Assembly: GCF_021462225.1 (NCBI RefSeq)
Contig: NC_061817.1
Span: 6,793,327-6,857,326 of the forward strand
Length of the DNA: 64,000 bases
Direction of reading: 5' to 3'
Origin: Girardinichthys multiradiatus
Taxonomy: Eukaryota > Chordata > Actinopteri > Cyprinodontiformes > Goodeidae
The notes under the pieces were generated by a model. That model did no database searches and was not told the DNA's origin. It worked only from the letters and a program-made list of their open reading frames with translations. Shown here piece after piece: positions 1-12,700 of this stretch (position 1 is the first letter of the stretch; each line of letters starts with the position of its first letter). The position numbers and the translations under genes are program-made.

Positions 1-939
1 CAGTCACAGTGTAGGTCACTGAACCTTTCAGCTGGCCTCTGCCAAGAAAACATTTTCTTGTGTCTGCACAGGCACAGGTCACATACCCCCAGTCCTCCTA
101 CGTTACCCTCATATTGCAGAAAACAAAATAAACACACAAAGACAAACACATTATTACTGCATGGTATTATAAGACACATATAATAGGCCTCACAACGGAA
201 GGTGGTGTATGGGTCTATTGAAAGGGTTATCAATGGGAGGGGCAACAGGTGAGAAAAGAAGGATAGGGGGGTGTATGCAGCACAGTGGTCAGAGGAGAAA
301 GCCGTGCAGACGGAGGTGACAGAAAACCTTCAGCAGCCGAAAGTGGAGCTGGGACTCAGCTCACCTGTAAAAAGAGTGTTTTTTGGGTGGCATAAGAAAA
401 TACTGCATGAACTGTGAGGTGAAGGATTTATTTGATTTTTGGACAAGCATCAACTCATGAACTCTGGCGTGTGATGATCGAAGTTATAAATTTTCTCTTG
501 GAAAATTACTTTGAGCCTGAGTTATATGTTTAAATTGATTTTTCTGAATATATTTATTGTGCATTTGATGCTGCTCCGCTGTTTTGTTTAGTTTTTCTAT
601 TGATTGGTGAAATTGTGATGCTGTGATTTGTGTGATTATTATCAGTCTTGAGAAAAACATCCTTAAAATAACCTCCCTGAGTGAATGTAGCTGTTTAGAC
701 CATGCAGAATGTTACACCTTTGCCCTAGGGTCTGATGAAACCATAAAAAATACTGACCTTGTTATAAACGTTATTTCACTTATTTAGGGTAAAATGTACA
801 TTTTTCACTAGCAATTACAATTATTTATAAAACCTTTCTGGGTTATTTAGGAAACGTAAAATTTTATCTGTTGTTGTTTTTACTTATTTTACAAAATAGA
901 AAAAAAAAAAAGACACAAAAACTTCCATGACCAGTTTAG
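1..939. other. No gene seen (A+T-rich intergenic DNA)
   Basis: No coding pattern, RNA gene or recognised repeat was seen; there is a 12-base A run near 900. Confidence 0.5.
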
Positions 940-1022
940 GTGCTCAAAATGTCTCCAGTTTACGTTAAAATTTCATCCCAACATGCCATTGTACATGGTT
1001 TGTACAATGAACAAACCATGTC

Positions 1023-1640
1023 TGTCGGGGTTTTGGGTTCTGTGTGTGTGTTTTGTTTTTGTCTGCACTTTTGTTTTCAGTTTCCAGATGATGCTGGAGT
1101 TTCTAAGGTGTGCTGGGTGACAGGTGCAACTGATCTGATGATTGCATTGGAGGAGTATTTAAGCAGGAGGCTGCCAGCACTTCGATGCCAGAGTGTTTTC
1201 CTTCTGTGGTAACAAGCTCAGCCGCTTCTAAGCTATGCTTCGTTCTTTGTCTCTAAGCTGATGTTGTTTATGTTACTTCGCAGGCAGAAACCTGAACCTT
1301 CTGATCATTCTTCGCTGAACTTTGACTTCGGTTCCAGAAGTTTCTGGATGATCAAGATTACCTATGTTTGGTGGATTTTGTTTGGATTTTGTTTCCAAGT
1401 ACCAAGTTGGCAGCTTCCTGTTGTTCTCCATCTCCTGAACCAAGCCAGAAGCGTAACCTGTCCACCCTCCAACGCAAGTACCTGAACATTGAATTAACTC
1501 CTGAACTCACCAGAACTCACTCTACTGCTCAAGTAAAACCATCTGGAATTCTCCGCTTCGAACACCTGAATTATAGAAAACTACTTTATTTTGCAGGTTG
1601 TCAAAGCTGGTATGAAATTTCCCCAAGTATTAAATGGAAA
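1023..1640 (+). mobile_element. Possible degraded LTR-like sequence
   Basis: The block opens with TGTCGGGG, close to the end of the LTR at 61403-62873 read on its minus strand. It has a T/G-rich first part and a TATTTAAG box near 1155, as in many fish LTRs. No matching right end or target duplication was found. The short open frames here (940-1212, 1261-1485, 1368-1649) look like chance frames. The assignment is weak. Confidence 0.25.
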
Positions 1641-1660
1641 AGGGGTTAAATAGCATGCAC

Positions 1661-4420
1661 TCGCTCAAAACACAACATCCTCTGGAGAGTAAATTAACAG
1701 ATTTTTGACATAGTACAGTTTTCCAAAACTATGCAGTTTTGATAAAGTTTGACATCCATTCTGGTTATGATTTCCACATTGCTCTATATGTTCACTGTCG
1801 CATTTTAAAATAGTTTTAAAAGTTTTGATTCTATTAAGTCTCAGTTAAGTTTGGACAACAAAACTACCAGGTCAAGTTTTGGAAATGATTGCTGTTTGTG
1901 GTGAAGTTTGTCACTTTGTTAAGTCTATGTCTTCACATAATGTTGTTTTCTCAGAGCTGCTGCATGAATATTCACAACAGCATGCAGTACAGTTTTTTTA
2001 ATGGAGATAAAGATGATCTTCAATGATATTTGTAAAAAACAAATGGTTTGTTATTGAGGAGAAGCTGCGTGACCAACATGCTAAAGCAGGCACCTGACCA
2101 TGTGAGAATCTATGTAAAACAGTGTGTTTGATGAAGGAGGCACGATGCAGAGCTGGTCTGTGTGAAACAGTTGCACCACTGCTATCTCAACCTAATGTTG
2201 AGCCCTTGGATAACAGGTTAGATTGTCTATAGCTTACACACAGCACGAACACCTGCAAGTTAGAATGCTGTGTTTTTGTTTTTTCGACACCATAGTAATG
2301 TCTCTGAAGCCAGCTGGACGTACCAGCGAAGCTAGCAGCCAGCATCCTTCCATCTAGAAGACAAATGTAGTTTGTTCAGTATTCAATACTGCAAAACCTG
2401 GATCCTTATGTGGTGATTCAAATCTGAAATAAAACCTAAAGCAGAATTAGCAGCAATAGAACTAACAGACTACAACACCCACTGGTAAGTACAACAGTTT
2501 ATTACGATGGGTACTGAATGCAAGCTTCTTTAGAGACATTGCTGATCAAACAACTTCTCTTGCATCTCAGGCATCAAGAGATGTAACAGGTGCTGCCCCC
2601 TCTGTAGTGTTGATTGATCGCCAAAGATCTGGAAAAAAGACCCTGCTTGACTGACATCCCCTGGAAAACAAAAAACTAATTTTTCATTGTATAGTTTAAG
2701 GAAAAACGTACTTTTCATTGCACTTTTTTGATGTATTCCTGTAAGGGTGGATTGAAAACTAAAACTCAGAAACAGTTAGATCTGGTGGGAACATAGCCAC
2801 TGTAAATTAAACAGAAACTGAGAACAATAATAGACAGATGTTTCAATTACCTGCTAAAAAAAACGAAAACGTCACAATTTACAGAGAAAACAAAAAGAAT
2901 TAAGAAGCACAAAATTATTGCACACCTCTGTGTCAGATTTGCATCGTGATTTTGGGTAAACACCATCACGTGTTTAATACTGTATGACTGGAGCTGTGGG
3001 TGGATCCAGTTATGTTATAAAATTTGTCACCTCATGCGCTAACGGAGAGCTGCACCACCAATAAATGGCGAGTCAAGTGTCACACTAATTCACCGTTGTC
3101 TCTCTGAAGTTTTGATATCTCTGGATGGAAGTTTGGTGCCTGTAGACTCTGCCCCCAGCTGCATGTGAAGTGCGCATAAAAGGTGATGTAGAGGCGTTTT
3201 GTCTGCTGCATCTTTAAGGAGCAGCAGTGAGCAACCCACTCAGCTGTGCTGATGAGGAGAATCCCTTATTTCAATCTGATATGGTCCTTTAAATTTGGAT
3301 GGACACGGCCCAGGGGGGTGACGGACAGAAAAAGACAAAAAGAGAGAATCTGTCACGTCTTTAAACTTGCATTCGATTTTCTTTCCTCTGCTTAGTCATC
3401 CTCCATCACTTGAGGAAATCTTTTCCTTCTCTAGATTTAAACATAAACTCATGAATAAACAAAGTGATGGTGCATATGAAAAAGAAAACACATTGCTCTG
3501 GGTATTAGACGCCTCTACTCAAATACTTGAATTTTGAAGACACTCTTTATAAGCTTTACTCCACAAAGTATTCCTAAAAACAGAAACTGACAAATGTCTC
3601 AGCAGTTTCCTATCATTGGTTGTGCCTCCCTGGGAAACACTTAGGTTTGGTTCTTTCTACAACGACTACAGCAAGCTTCTACAGGTGTATTGATGACATT
3701 AAGTCAATTTTTAATTGATCTGCTTGTATCAAATTGTGCACAGTGTGCACATGGCATCATGTTGGATCAGCTATCTCTGTGCTTTGTATTGGTGTGTTCT
3801 GCTTGCGAAGCTGTTCATACACCTGCATTGCCAGACTGGTTGTGTGATTAAAACTCTGTCAAGCTTTTGATGGTGCAGGAATATAATGTTTTGTTTTAAA
3901 AGGTTTCATTTGTTTGCTCTGTAGTTTTCAAGGGAAATACAAAAACCTATTGTGCAACAATAAGTTTAGTTTGTCTATTAGCAACCAATAATAATTATAA
4001 TTAATAATTAACAATTATTAACAAAATTATTAACAAGTTAGAATATAAAAATTTTTTATGCAACAGCTCTTGGTGCTTGGGTGTCAGAAGATGTGGGGTG
4101 CTGCTCCTCTCTCAAGAGATGTCTGATCTTCTACACCTAAAGCATGATTGAACCTATTTTATTGTATTTTCCATTGTATACTTTAATATTTAGGAAATTA
4201 TAAATTCTGTTATTTTTATACTTTAGCTCTAAAGTATCATCTATATAACAAGTTCATACTATGCAAGTACTATGTTGGTGTGGGTGTCTGAGAAACCAAC
4301 TGAGAGAAGAAGGCTGCTGAATCTAACATTTAACAATATTATATAGAATTGTACTTAAATGCATTACTTAAAAAGTACATGGAATTTTTTTTGAAGACTT
4401 GTACTTTTTGGCTAAAACAT
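1661..4420. other. No gene seen
   Basis: A+T-rich intergenic DNA. The 62-codon minus-strand frame at 2530-2718 has no recognisable domain. Around 3985-4035 there is a low-complexity AATTATTA run. Confidence 0.5.
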
Positions 4421-4425
4421 AGTGG

Positions 4426-4950
4426 TGTCATGGTTCACCCGTGTTAGATGTTTGAGTTTAAGTTCCTTGTCTGTTTCTCTGCATATTCCTGTTTATGTTC
4501 TCTAGTTACTAGTATTTCAATTTATTAATGGTGGATTAGTTTCTTGTTTTATTCTTGTGTTTTGATATTTTTGTTACTTCTCTGGATTTCTCCATGTTCT
4601 CACTCATCTGTGTTAATTAGCCTCCCTCCTTTAGTTGGTCCATATTCCCCCATGCCTCCAGCTGCTCCATATCTCATCGGATTAGCTCCTCTTGTTCATT
4701 GGTCATTTCTCCACCCTGCCTTTGTATTTATACTCTCTGGTTTGCATTGCTTGCCACTGGATCCTACTGTTTGTCATGTCCAGACTGTTGGTTTACCTGT
4801 TCCATGTCCCCATTTACTTTGTATGTGTTCTGTGTCCTATGTTCCTTGTATGTTAACCAGTTCTATTATTATTAAAATCTTCTACTCACCACGCAGCTCC
4901 CAAGCTCTGGTCTGCACGTTGGTCCTGCAAAACACCAGCTCAATATGACA
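4426..4950 (+). mobile_element. Solo LTR of an LTR retrotransposon
   Basis: A 525-bp unit starts TGTCATGG and ends ATATGACA, so it has TG...CA ends within a short inverted repeat. It is flanked by the perfect 5-bp direct repeat AGTGG at 4421-4425 and 4951-4955. A TATA-like TATTTATA lies near 4727, and ATTAAA near 4870 may serve as polyadenylation signal. No gag or pol sequence adjoins it, so it is a solo LTR left by recombination. The 134-codon frame inside it (4544-4948) is not a gene. Confidence 0.85.
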
Positions 4951-4955
4951 AGTGG

Positions 4956-6704
4956 AGCAAAAACAAAGGTTTGCAATCCCACTTTAAATATTTTGGGTGC
5001 AGTTGCTCAAGTTACACCATTGATCTGCTTGGCTTTAGATAGCTATAAGTACCAAGTACCTTCCCTCTCCAGCATGACAAAACTCTTAAATAGATACCCA
5101 TGAGTGGGTGTATTATGTAATGCCACTCAAAAATGCATCAATCTTTTCTCATCGTTACAATGAGAAGAGATTATAATCCAGTCTAATGTGAAAAAAAAGA
5201 GCTGTCTGTACACTTAAGAGGTGAAAAAATGCTAAATGTCAGGACAGCTGCAACATATTCATGATGATTCATGATAAATTCAACACTGACATGCAAAAAA
5301 GAAAAAAAAATAAGGAAAGTGTTTATTTCTGACTAATGACCTTTCTTTAGGTACCCTCTAATTAAAGACAGATCATTTGTTTCAAGGACAGTTTTGCACT
5401 GTGCTGTCGCAACGTGAGGTGCATAGAAACATGTTAGATTTGACTAAAATCCACATGTGTTAAGTTTTTTTCCACTCAGAGGATGACCTTGACAAGAACA
5501 GAAATGTCCAAGATCACTTTTATGGGCACATCCTCTATTATGTCAACTTTTCTTCCCTCATTAACTTGCAGACACCAGTTAAACTGCGAAAAGACCAAAT
5601 TAAAGGGAAAACAGTAGCAGTTATCACTGATGATGACAATTAAATCACTAATGAAAGCAAGTTTACTGACCATCATAGGTAAAACCATGTTTACAAAATT
5701 TATTTTACAATCTTCTACATGTCTCAAGATAGTATTGTTCAAAACAAGCAGCGGAATGTCACCTTTATGGTCACAAAAATCCAAACAAGGTTTTCTTCTC
5801 AGACTCTAGCCAAACCTGGGTCAGATAAACAAAGAAGAGAATGAAGACGAATCAATAGGTGGGTTTGGGTCAGGATTTGCTCTGGTTAAAGACAGTCAGA
5901 AAGGCTCAGAGCTGATAGGATTTAACAAACAAAGCAATGCAAACTGTCTCTTTAGCTAAAAAAACATGCCCTCATCTATCTTTAAATATCTTAAGGAAAT
6001 GCAACTGTCCAATCAAAAATGCTCATCTATTCACAAGACATTTTCAGAATAGACTATGTAACAAACTCAAACACACTCTGCCGGATCATTTGGCCCTCGA
6101 GATGAAAGCTGCGACCAGCAGGTGTTTCTACTTTGGCTGCATTAGAAGCTGTGATAAAAGAGTAGGCATTGTGCTCCATTCCATTCTGTGTGCATTTTAC
6201 ATCCACCACGCTGCTGCTATGTGGGAGGGTCATGACCCTTATGCAAGAGCTTCTCCTCTCCTAGCTGAGATCAGACAGACGCACCAAGCAATGTAATACA
6301 CTATTTTCCCTTAAATAGAACAAACAGATGCACTCTGAGTCACTGTAGAGACCTGCAGTGATACACATGGAAACCCGAGATATGAATCAGGCTATTTAAT
6401 GTTCTAAATGAAATCTTTCTTTACACTGATCCTTACTCTTGAAAAAACGCTTAATTATAAGCAGAGCAAGTATTTTTAATTATTTAATCTGTTTCTGATA
6501 ACCATACCATCCTGAAACTTTTCTGGGATTTCAAGATTTACCCCATGCTAGTTCTGACCAGGCAGTTACGTAACGTGCTTCTGAAGTCTAATATCTGTTC
6601 AAAGAATTTTATTGACAAATTTTAAACAAGAATAAAAAAATAAACTACTGTAATTGCTCATTAAAACATAAAGTTTAGGCAGCACTTCATAATACAGCCC
6701 AGAA
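4956..6704. other. No gene seen
   Basis: Intergenic DNA with short unsupported frames only, including 102 codons on minus at 5476-5784 and 119 codons on plus at 5937-6296. Neither shows a recognisable domain or plausible splice structure. Confidence 0.45.
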
Positions 6705-6848
6705 CATTCGGGTGCTAACCCGGATTGTATCCAAAAAACATAAAACCACGGCTGCCCAAATCACGGCAGAATTAAATGTGCACCTCAACTCTCCTAAATT
6801 ATTGTGGTCTAAAACCAGGTGTTTCAGTTTCATTGTCCAACCCCTGTA
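6705..6848 (+). mobile_element. Fragment of Tc1-like family B
   Basis: The first 87 bases encode residues also found in the element at 39244-40016 (run LTRIVSKKHKTTAAQITAEL). After 6795 the sequence jumps to what looks like that family's right terminal repeat, ending CCAACCCCTGTA. The left end and most of the transposase are missing. It abuts the family A element that follows. Confidence 0.75.
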
Positions 6849-8216
6849 TGTCCATCTCAAAATATTAGCATATTGTGATAAAGTTAATTATTTTCCATAA
6901 TGTCATGATGAAAATTTAACATTCATATATTTTAGATTCATTGCACACTAACTGAAATATTTCAGGTCTTTTATTGTCTTAATACGGATGATTTTGGCAT
7001 ACAGCTCATGAAAACCCAAAATTCCTATGTCACAAAATTAGCATATCATTAAAAGGGTCTCTAAACAAGCTATGAACCTAATCATCTGAATCAACGAGTT
7101 AACTCTAAACACCTGCAAAAGATTCCTGAGGCCTTTAAAACTCCCAGCCTGGTTCATCACTCAAAACCCCAATCATGGGTAAGACTGCCGACCTGACTGC
7201 TGTCCAGAAGGCCACTATTGACACCCTCAAGCAAGAGGGTAAGACACAGAAAGAAATTTCTGAACAAATAGGCTGTTCCCAGAGTGCTGTATCAAGGCAC
7301 CTCAGTGGGAAGTCTGTGGGAAGGAAAAAGTGTGGCAGAAAACGCTGCACAACGAGAAGAGGTGACCGGACCCTGAGGAAGATTGTGGAGAAGGGCCGAT
7401 TCCAGACCTTGGGGGACCTGCGGAAGCAGTGGACTGAGTCTGGAGTAGAAACATCCAGAGCCACCGTGCACAGGCGTGTGCAGGAAATGGGCTACAGGTG
7501 CCGCATTCCCCAGGTCAAGCCACTTTTGAACCAGAAACAGCGGCAGAAGCGCCTGACCTGGGCTACAGAGAAGCAGCACTGGACTGTTGCTCAGTGGTCC
7601 AAAGTACTTTTTTCGGATGAAAGCAAATTCTGCATGTCATTCGGAAATCAAGTTGCCAGAGTCTGCAGGAAGACTGGGGAGAAGGAAATGCCAAAATGCC
7701 AGAAGTCCAGTGTCAAGTACCCACAGTCAGTGATGGTCTGGGGTGCCGTGTCAGCTGCTAGTGTTGGTCCACTGTGTTTTATCAAGGGCAGGGTCAATGC
7801 AGCTAGCTATCAGGAGATTTTGGAGCACTTCATGCTTCCATCTGCTGAAAAGCTTTATGGAGATGAAGATTTCATTTTTCAGCACGACCTGGCACCTGCT
7901 CACAGTGCCAAAGCCACTGGTAAATGGTTTACTGACCATGGTATCACTGTGCTCAATTGGCCTGCCAACTCTCCTGACCTGAACCCCATAGAGAATCTGT
8001 GGGATATTGTGAAGAGAACGTTGAGAGACTCAAGACCCAACACTCTGGATGAGCTAAAGGCCGCTATCGAAGCATCCTGGGCCTCCATAAGACCTCAGCA
8101 GGGCCACAGGCTGATTGCCTCCATGCCACGCCGCATTGAAGCAGTCATTTCTGCAAAAGGATTCCCGACCAAGTATTGAGTGCATAACTGTACATGATTA
8201 TTTGAATATATGTTAA
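6847..8216 (+). mobile_element. Tc1/mariner family A element, copy 1, right end missing
   Basis: The left terminal repeat starts near 6847 with a diverged tip (TATGTCC where the other copies have CAGGTCC), followed by the same roughly 200-bp left arm as in copies 2 and 3. Similarity to copy 2 ends just after TTTGAA at 8216, about 40 bases past the transposase stop, so the right inverted repeat is absent. Without it the copy should not move as a normal unit. Confidence 0.88.
7175..8179 (+). CDS. Tc1-like transposase, open 334-codon frame
   Basis: A cut-and-paste DNA transposase of the DD34E class. The full-length frame (family norm about 340 residues) begins MGKTADLTAVQ, which the other two copies share. 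Seen: an N-terminal helix-turn-helix (about 10-55), a second helix-turn-helix (about 75-115), and catalytic D148 (LFSDESKF), D238 (QHDLAPAH) and E273 (NPIENLW), with exactly 34 residues between the last two. Compared with copy 3 it has V for G and C for W in the conserved stretch FGNQGAR-x-WR, and S for G later, so activity is doubtful despite the open frame. The element also lacks its right end. No host role is implied. Confidence 0.88.
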   Translation: MGKTADLTAVQKATIDTLKQEGKTQKEISEQIGCSQSAVSRHLSGKSVGRKKCGRKRCTTRRGDRTLRKIVEKGRFQTLGDLRKQWTESGVETSRATVHRRVQEMGYRCRIPQVKPLLNQKQRQKRLTWATEKQHWTVAQWSKVLFSDESKFCMSFGNQVARVCRKTGEKEMPKCQKSSVKYPQSVMVWGAVSAASVGPLCFIKGRVNAASYQEILEHFMLPSAEKLYGDEDFIFQHDLAPAHSAKATGKWFTDHGITVLNWPANSPDLNPIENLWDIVKRTLRDSRPNTLDELKAAIEASWASIRPQQGHRLIASMPRRIEAVISAKGFPTKY

Positions 8217-8224
8217 TTTCTGGA

Positions 8225-8480
8225 AAATTCCTAGAACTCACCAAGAACTCACTAGGTACTTTATGTAACATACCGTATACTTTGTGGAACAATTTTGGAA
8301 CTTATTAGGTACCTTCCTTTTATCAACATTTCCATGTACTTTCTGGTGCCTTGATAGAACTTCCTGGTAACTATTATGGAACATAATTTGAACATGTCCA
8401 GAACATGCAAATTACCTTTCTAGAACTTTCGTGCAATATCTGATTTAATTCCTGGAACTTTTATGGAACTTCCAAGTCAG
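8225..8480. repeat. Degenerate short tandem-like array
   Basis: The words GGAACTT, GGTACTTT, TAGAACTT and CCTGGTAAC recur many times in about 250 bases, suggesting a decayed minisatellite. It starts where the Tc1 copy breaks off. No clean period could be fixed by eye. Confidence 0.45.
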
Positions 8481-8659
8481 TTCAAGATACTGATTTCTTA
8501 CAATACAGTGATCATGGAGGGCTTATTTTTGTGAACCATTAGGTAATGACACCAGCTCTATCCCCAATGTTCTGGGAAACCACCTTTTGTTACCTCTGAT
8601 TAATACGCTGACCAACTCAGACCAGTTACATGTTATTCATCAATAATGATTACTCCAAA

Positions 8660-9760
8660 CAGTGCCTTGCAAACATATTCATTGTCCTTGATTGTTTCCA
8701 CATTTCTCCCACAACAGCCACAAAAAGAAACATATTTTATATCTGGCACTCAAAAATCTAAAAGTGTGGCATGATTGTTTCCATGCTCTCTGTTTTGGTA
8801 CCTTGTATAACCTGTCAGATCCAATGAAGAGTGTCTGTCAACATCAGTTTTCATATCCTATCACAAACTTTCAATTGGATTTCGGTCAATTAGATTAAAC
8901 ATTGACTTACACATAAATATGCGCCAATCTAATGTATTACATTGTACATCTGGCTATTTATGTAACATGGGTGATCTGCCGGAAGGTGAGCAACTCCAGC
9001 CTTAAGTCTTTTTGCAGTCTTTAGCAGGTTTCTTTTTAAGGTTTCCCTGTATTTAACTAAATTAATATTCCAACATCTCTGACCAGCTAACTCGTCCCTT
9101 CTGAAGAAGAACAACCAGACAGGATCATGCTACGGTCACTGCATTTGACCTTAGAGATGGTATGTTCAGGGTTACAGTATCTCAAAACGTGAGTACACCT
9201 CTCACATTTATGTAAATATTTTATTATGTCTTCTCAATTGACAACACTGAAGAAACAACACTTTAATACAATATATCCAGGTCTAGTTTTGCTTTAAACA
9301 TAGCATTTTGCCTAGGACTTCTGGCTTTTGTTCAACAATCGTTTTCTTCTTGCCACTCTTCTATAAAGGCCACATTAGTTGTCCATTTAACAACTGAGCT
9401 CTGGAACTGCAGCTCCTTCAGATTACTATGAGTTACCCTGCCTAGCTTGTCAGCTGCCGTGGATGACCATGCTTTGGTAGGTTTGCACTCATGTCCTACT
9501 CTTTCGGTTTTTGAATGATGGATTGAAAAGAGCTCTATGAGATGTTAAAAGCTTGGGATATTTTTTAATAACCTATCCTTGCTTCACAACTATCCATAAC
9601 TTTCTCCATGACCAGTCTGCTGCGTTTCTTGGTCTTCATTAACTATTTGTTCACTGAAAGTCATGTAACCCATTCCTTCCACTTTACAAGAAATACATTG
9701 AAGTTTGTGGTTTTAACTTAAATACATGTGTAAAGGTTATGACTAGTTCTGCTAGGCACT
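8660..9760 (-). mobile_element. Decayed Tc1-like element (family C)
   Basis: Read on the plus strand it begins CAGTGCCTTGCAAACATATTC and ends near GCTAGGCACT, the usual ends of a very common teleost Tc1 family. Between lie recognisable reverse-strand transposase phrases, for example GATGGATTGAAAAGAGCTC and GCTTGGGATATTTTTTAATA. No long frame survives; it is an old inactive copy. Confidence 0.7.
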
Positions 9761-12700
9761 CTCATTTTCCTAAGAAATGTAAGCACTGTTGATGATGCAC
9801 CACACATTATTATTTTAATTTCTTTACTTGCTGTCTGATTTCCATCACACATTACATGTGTTTGTCACACAAACTGACTGTGCCTGGTTATGAGGGAATA
9901 TATATACTATGTATTAACTTACCACTGTCGGATTTTTATCATCTCATCCTGGCTCAGTGAATCCCCAGTAAGTTAGAAGGCTGGTCAGTTTGACTTTGCA
10001 GAGATTCACAGCACTGCATTTAAAATCCCAGGCAGAGGGTAGGCTTTGATCGACGCAGAGACTTATGAGAGGCAAAGGGGAGCTGTCACATGTGAGGCAC
10101 ATTGAGTTCGAAACTGACAGCAGCTCAGCTTAGAGATGTGATAAGTGTAAGCAGGCTGAGCCTCAGAAACTTTCTGTTTTCCTGTAAAATGTCGGGAAAA
10201 CCACGTTCACTGAAATTAACGCTACATCTGTTGAGTGTATAGTACCTAAAAAGAGCTGGGTGTAAAAACATAACAGGAAATCAGCCTTGTGAAAGCAAAA
10301 ATAAAAGCTGTGATAGAAGTGATTTGTTAGAACCTTGTGCACATTTAATGGGTTACTTGTAACAAAGAAAAACCTTGGTCAAGTTACAAGAAACTCCAAA
10401 AAGAAACACTTAACGTTCACCTCTGTTTTCATAAAGGGAACTGTTGACCCATTTTGACTTCTTAATTATGAGTGCCGACGCTTTCAATTCTACATTCATT
10501 AGCTCACAACCACAAACTTTAATATATTTTATTACTACTTTTAGGGAAGATAAACCTGGTCTTTTGCAAAGAAAGAAGTGGCATTGCTGAAAGAAAGTCA
10601 TAAGAAGTCATATTTGGAGTTTTCCATAAGCCACGGGACATAGGAACCAAGAAGGTGGCAGTAAGTGCTCTGTCAGATGACAAAAACTGGCCCAGGCCAG
10701 CTGACAGCCGTGCCTCCATATTATATCAAGGGATTTTTCCTCCTTAGAACAGGTTCTAGATGACATTCCTGCTGTAGAAGGCTAAAAGTGACACAAATCC
10801 AAAATCCCAAATAGACATATCATATAAATAATTAAATGTTCTCATATATTTTAAAGGTCTCAATTTATTACTAAGTTAAGGGATTAAGTAGGGAAATCTA
10901 ATTTAAAGTTTGAAGAAATGCTATGGTTAAATTCTACATAAATATATCTATTTTTTCATAACTTATTTTTATTTCCTGGACTGGAGTACATGATGAAATA
11001 CTTTAAACTGATTCTGTGTCTCACTAAATAAACTCTCATATCTGCTCATATAGCCGCTGACCAATCAGTTTTTTATAGTAGTTTCAGCCCCCTTGATGGA
11101 TTTTGATTTCTAAGGCTGACAGAACATGAACATGAAATGAAATAATAATTAAATTATTACTAGTAGTTGAAAGTCTGAAAATCAGGACAATAGTTATTCC
11201 TTTTCTATGATCAAATGGATACATTTATGTGAAAAATCTCCAGTTTTATTGAAAGTTTCACTTTATTCTGTTATACAAGCTGTACACTGACTACATTGTA
11301 TCAAAGTATCATATCTTCAACGTTGTCCCATCATCAGATGCAATACAATATTTACAAGAAGGTGGAGTGTGTAGTCACTTTGCGAGATACTGTATACATT
11401 TTTGGCAGTCTCTGAAGTCTTGTATCTTGACGTTAAGCCTCTGTGTGGAGTAGTATCTTAATTTTTAGATGGGCTGCTAACCTCCATCTGCAAGTAGAGA
11501 CAGGAAGATAGTAGGAATCTGTCTCTCCACTTTGGGTCAGGTAGCCGCTCCATCTCTTTGGTATAACAAAATAGTACCTCCTCCTCTGAGGAACACCCCT
11601 ATAACCTTTTAGTTTGTTCTCCTGCTACACTGTCACCTAGAGATTACAACTGGACCGCTCTCATCTGTGTCATATGGTGTGATTTTGTTAACAAACTCAG
11701 CAGTTTCTGTCGTTTAGTTAATGAACGTTATATTTAGAGCAGGTCTGTAAGGTAAAGTTAGTCTGGAGATCAGTAATGGCCAGGCTGTTTCTTACTTTAG
11801 ACTGATGTATCAACCAGACACATCCTAACTGCTCACCAGATTTAGGTGGCTATTTAGACATTGTACTGTTTGTGATAGGAGTAACCCATGAACAAATATG
11901 GCCTTAATTTTGTTTCCACAAACAGTGATTTTGAAAAAAAATATCCTTGGTCATAATTTAATAGTTGTAGGGCCTAAATGGGCATCGTGTATTTAAATAC
12001 CCCACAAACTTGCAGCTACAAGGTGGTTCTGCAAAGAACCTCATAAGGCCTGAATAACAATTTATGCCATACTTTTCAGTATTATTTGTAGAAAGATTTT
12101 TTATCATGCACCTATTTCTTTCCACTTCACAACTATGCATTTATTAGTATGGGTATATTACATAAAATCTCAGTAACACAAATAAATAAGTGTATTCTTT
12201 TGCAAGGTATTTTACCAGCAGTGCGAAGAAATACTCTCCTCAAAAAATAGCATCAAGATTCTTTGCATGTACAGATATTCCAAAATAGAAAGTTCATCTT
12301 TTAAAAACCCATTGACAAGTGAAGACTATCTACTTTAAAGATGTTTTCACAAGGCTGAGTCTGAAAGTACGCAGAAGCTTGGCTTTTAAAGAGTAAAGAT
12401 AGAGGCACAGTGTTTATGTGCATGCAGAGCACCCGCAGGCCGTTTGTGAGGATGCACTGCCGCAGCATATGGTGAGGCCTTGGTGTTTGCCTGGGCACAA
12501 ATATCCAGGAACACACAGTGATGAAACTCCACTTGTGCAACCACAAACATTCAGCCCAAGCCTCTCTGAACTAGTGATGCAATTTATGTTCTTGTTGAGC
12601 ACATTTTACAAGCCTGAAACAGTGAAAGCTAAGAGGGCTGATTACTAATGAAATCTACCCCCCACCCTGTGTTTACATGATCCCACAGCTGCAACAAATC

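Noticed and set aside
3980..4040. Possible origin or palindrome in AATTATTA-rich DNA
   Set aside because: Low-complexity A+T sequence gives inverted matches by chance.
4544..4948. 134-codon hydrophobic frame
   Set aside because: It lies wholly inside the solo LTR and ends with it.
5937..6296. 119-codon frame as a gene
   Set aside because: No recognisable domain or promoter; only length supports it.
7135..8292. Minus-strand frames opposite the transposase
   Set aside because: They are shadows of the plus-strand transposase.
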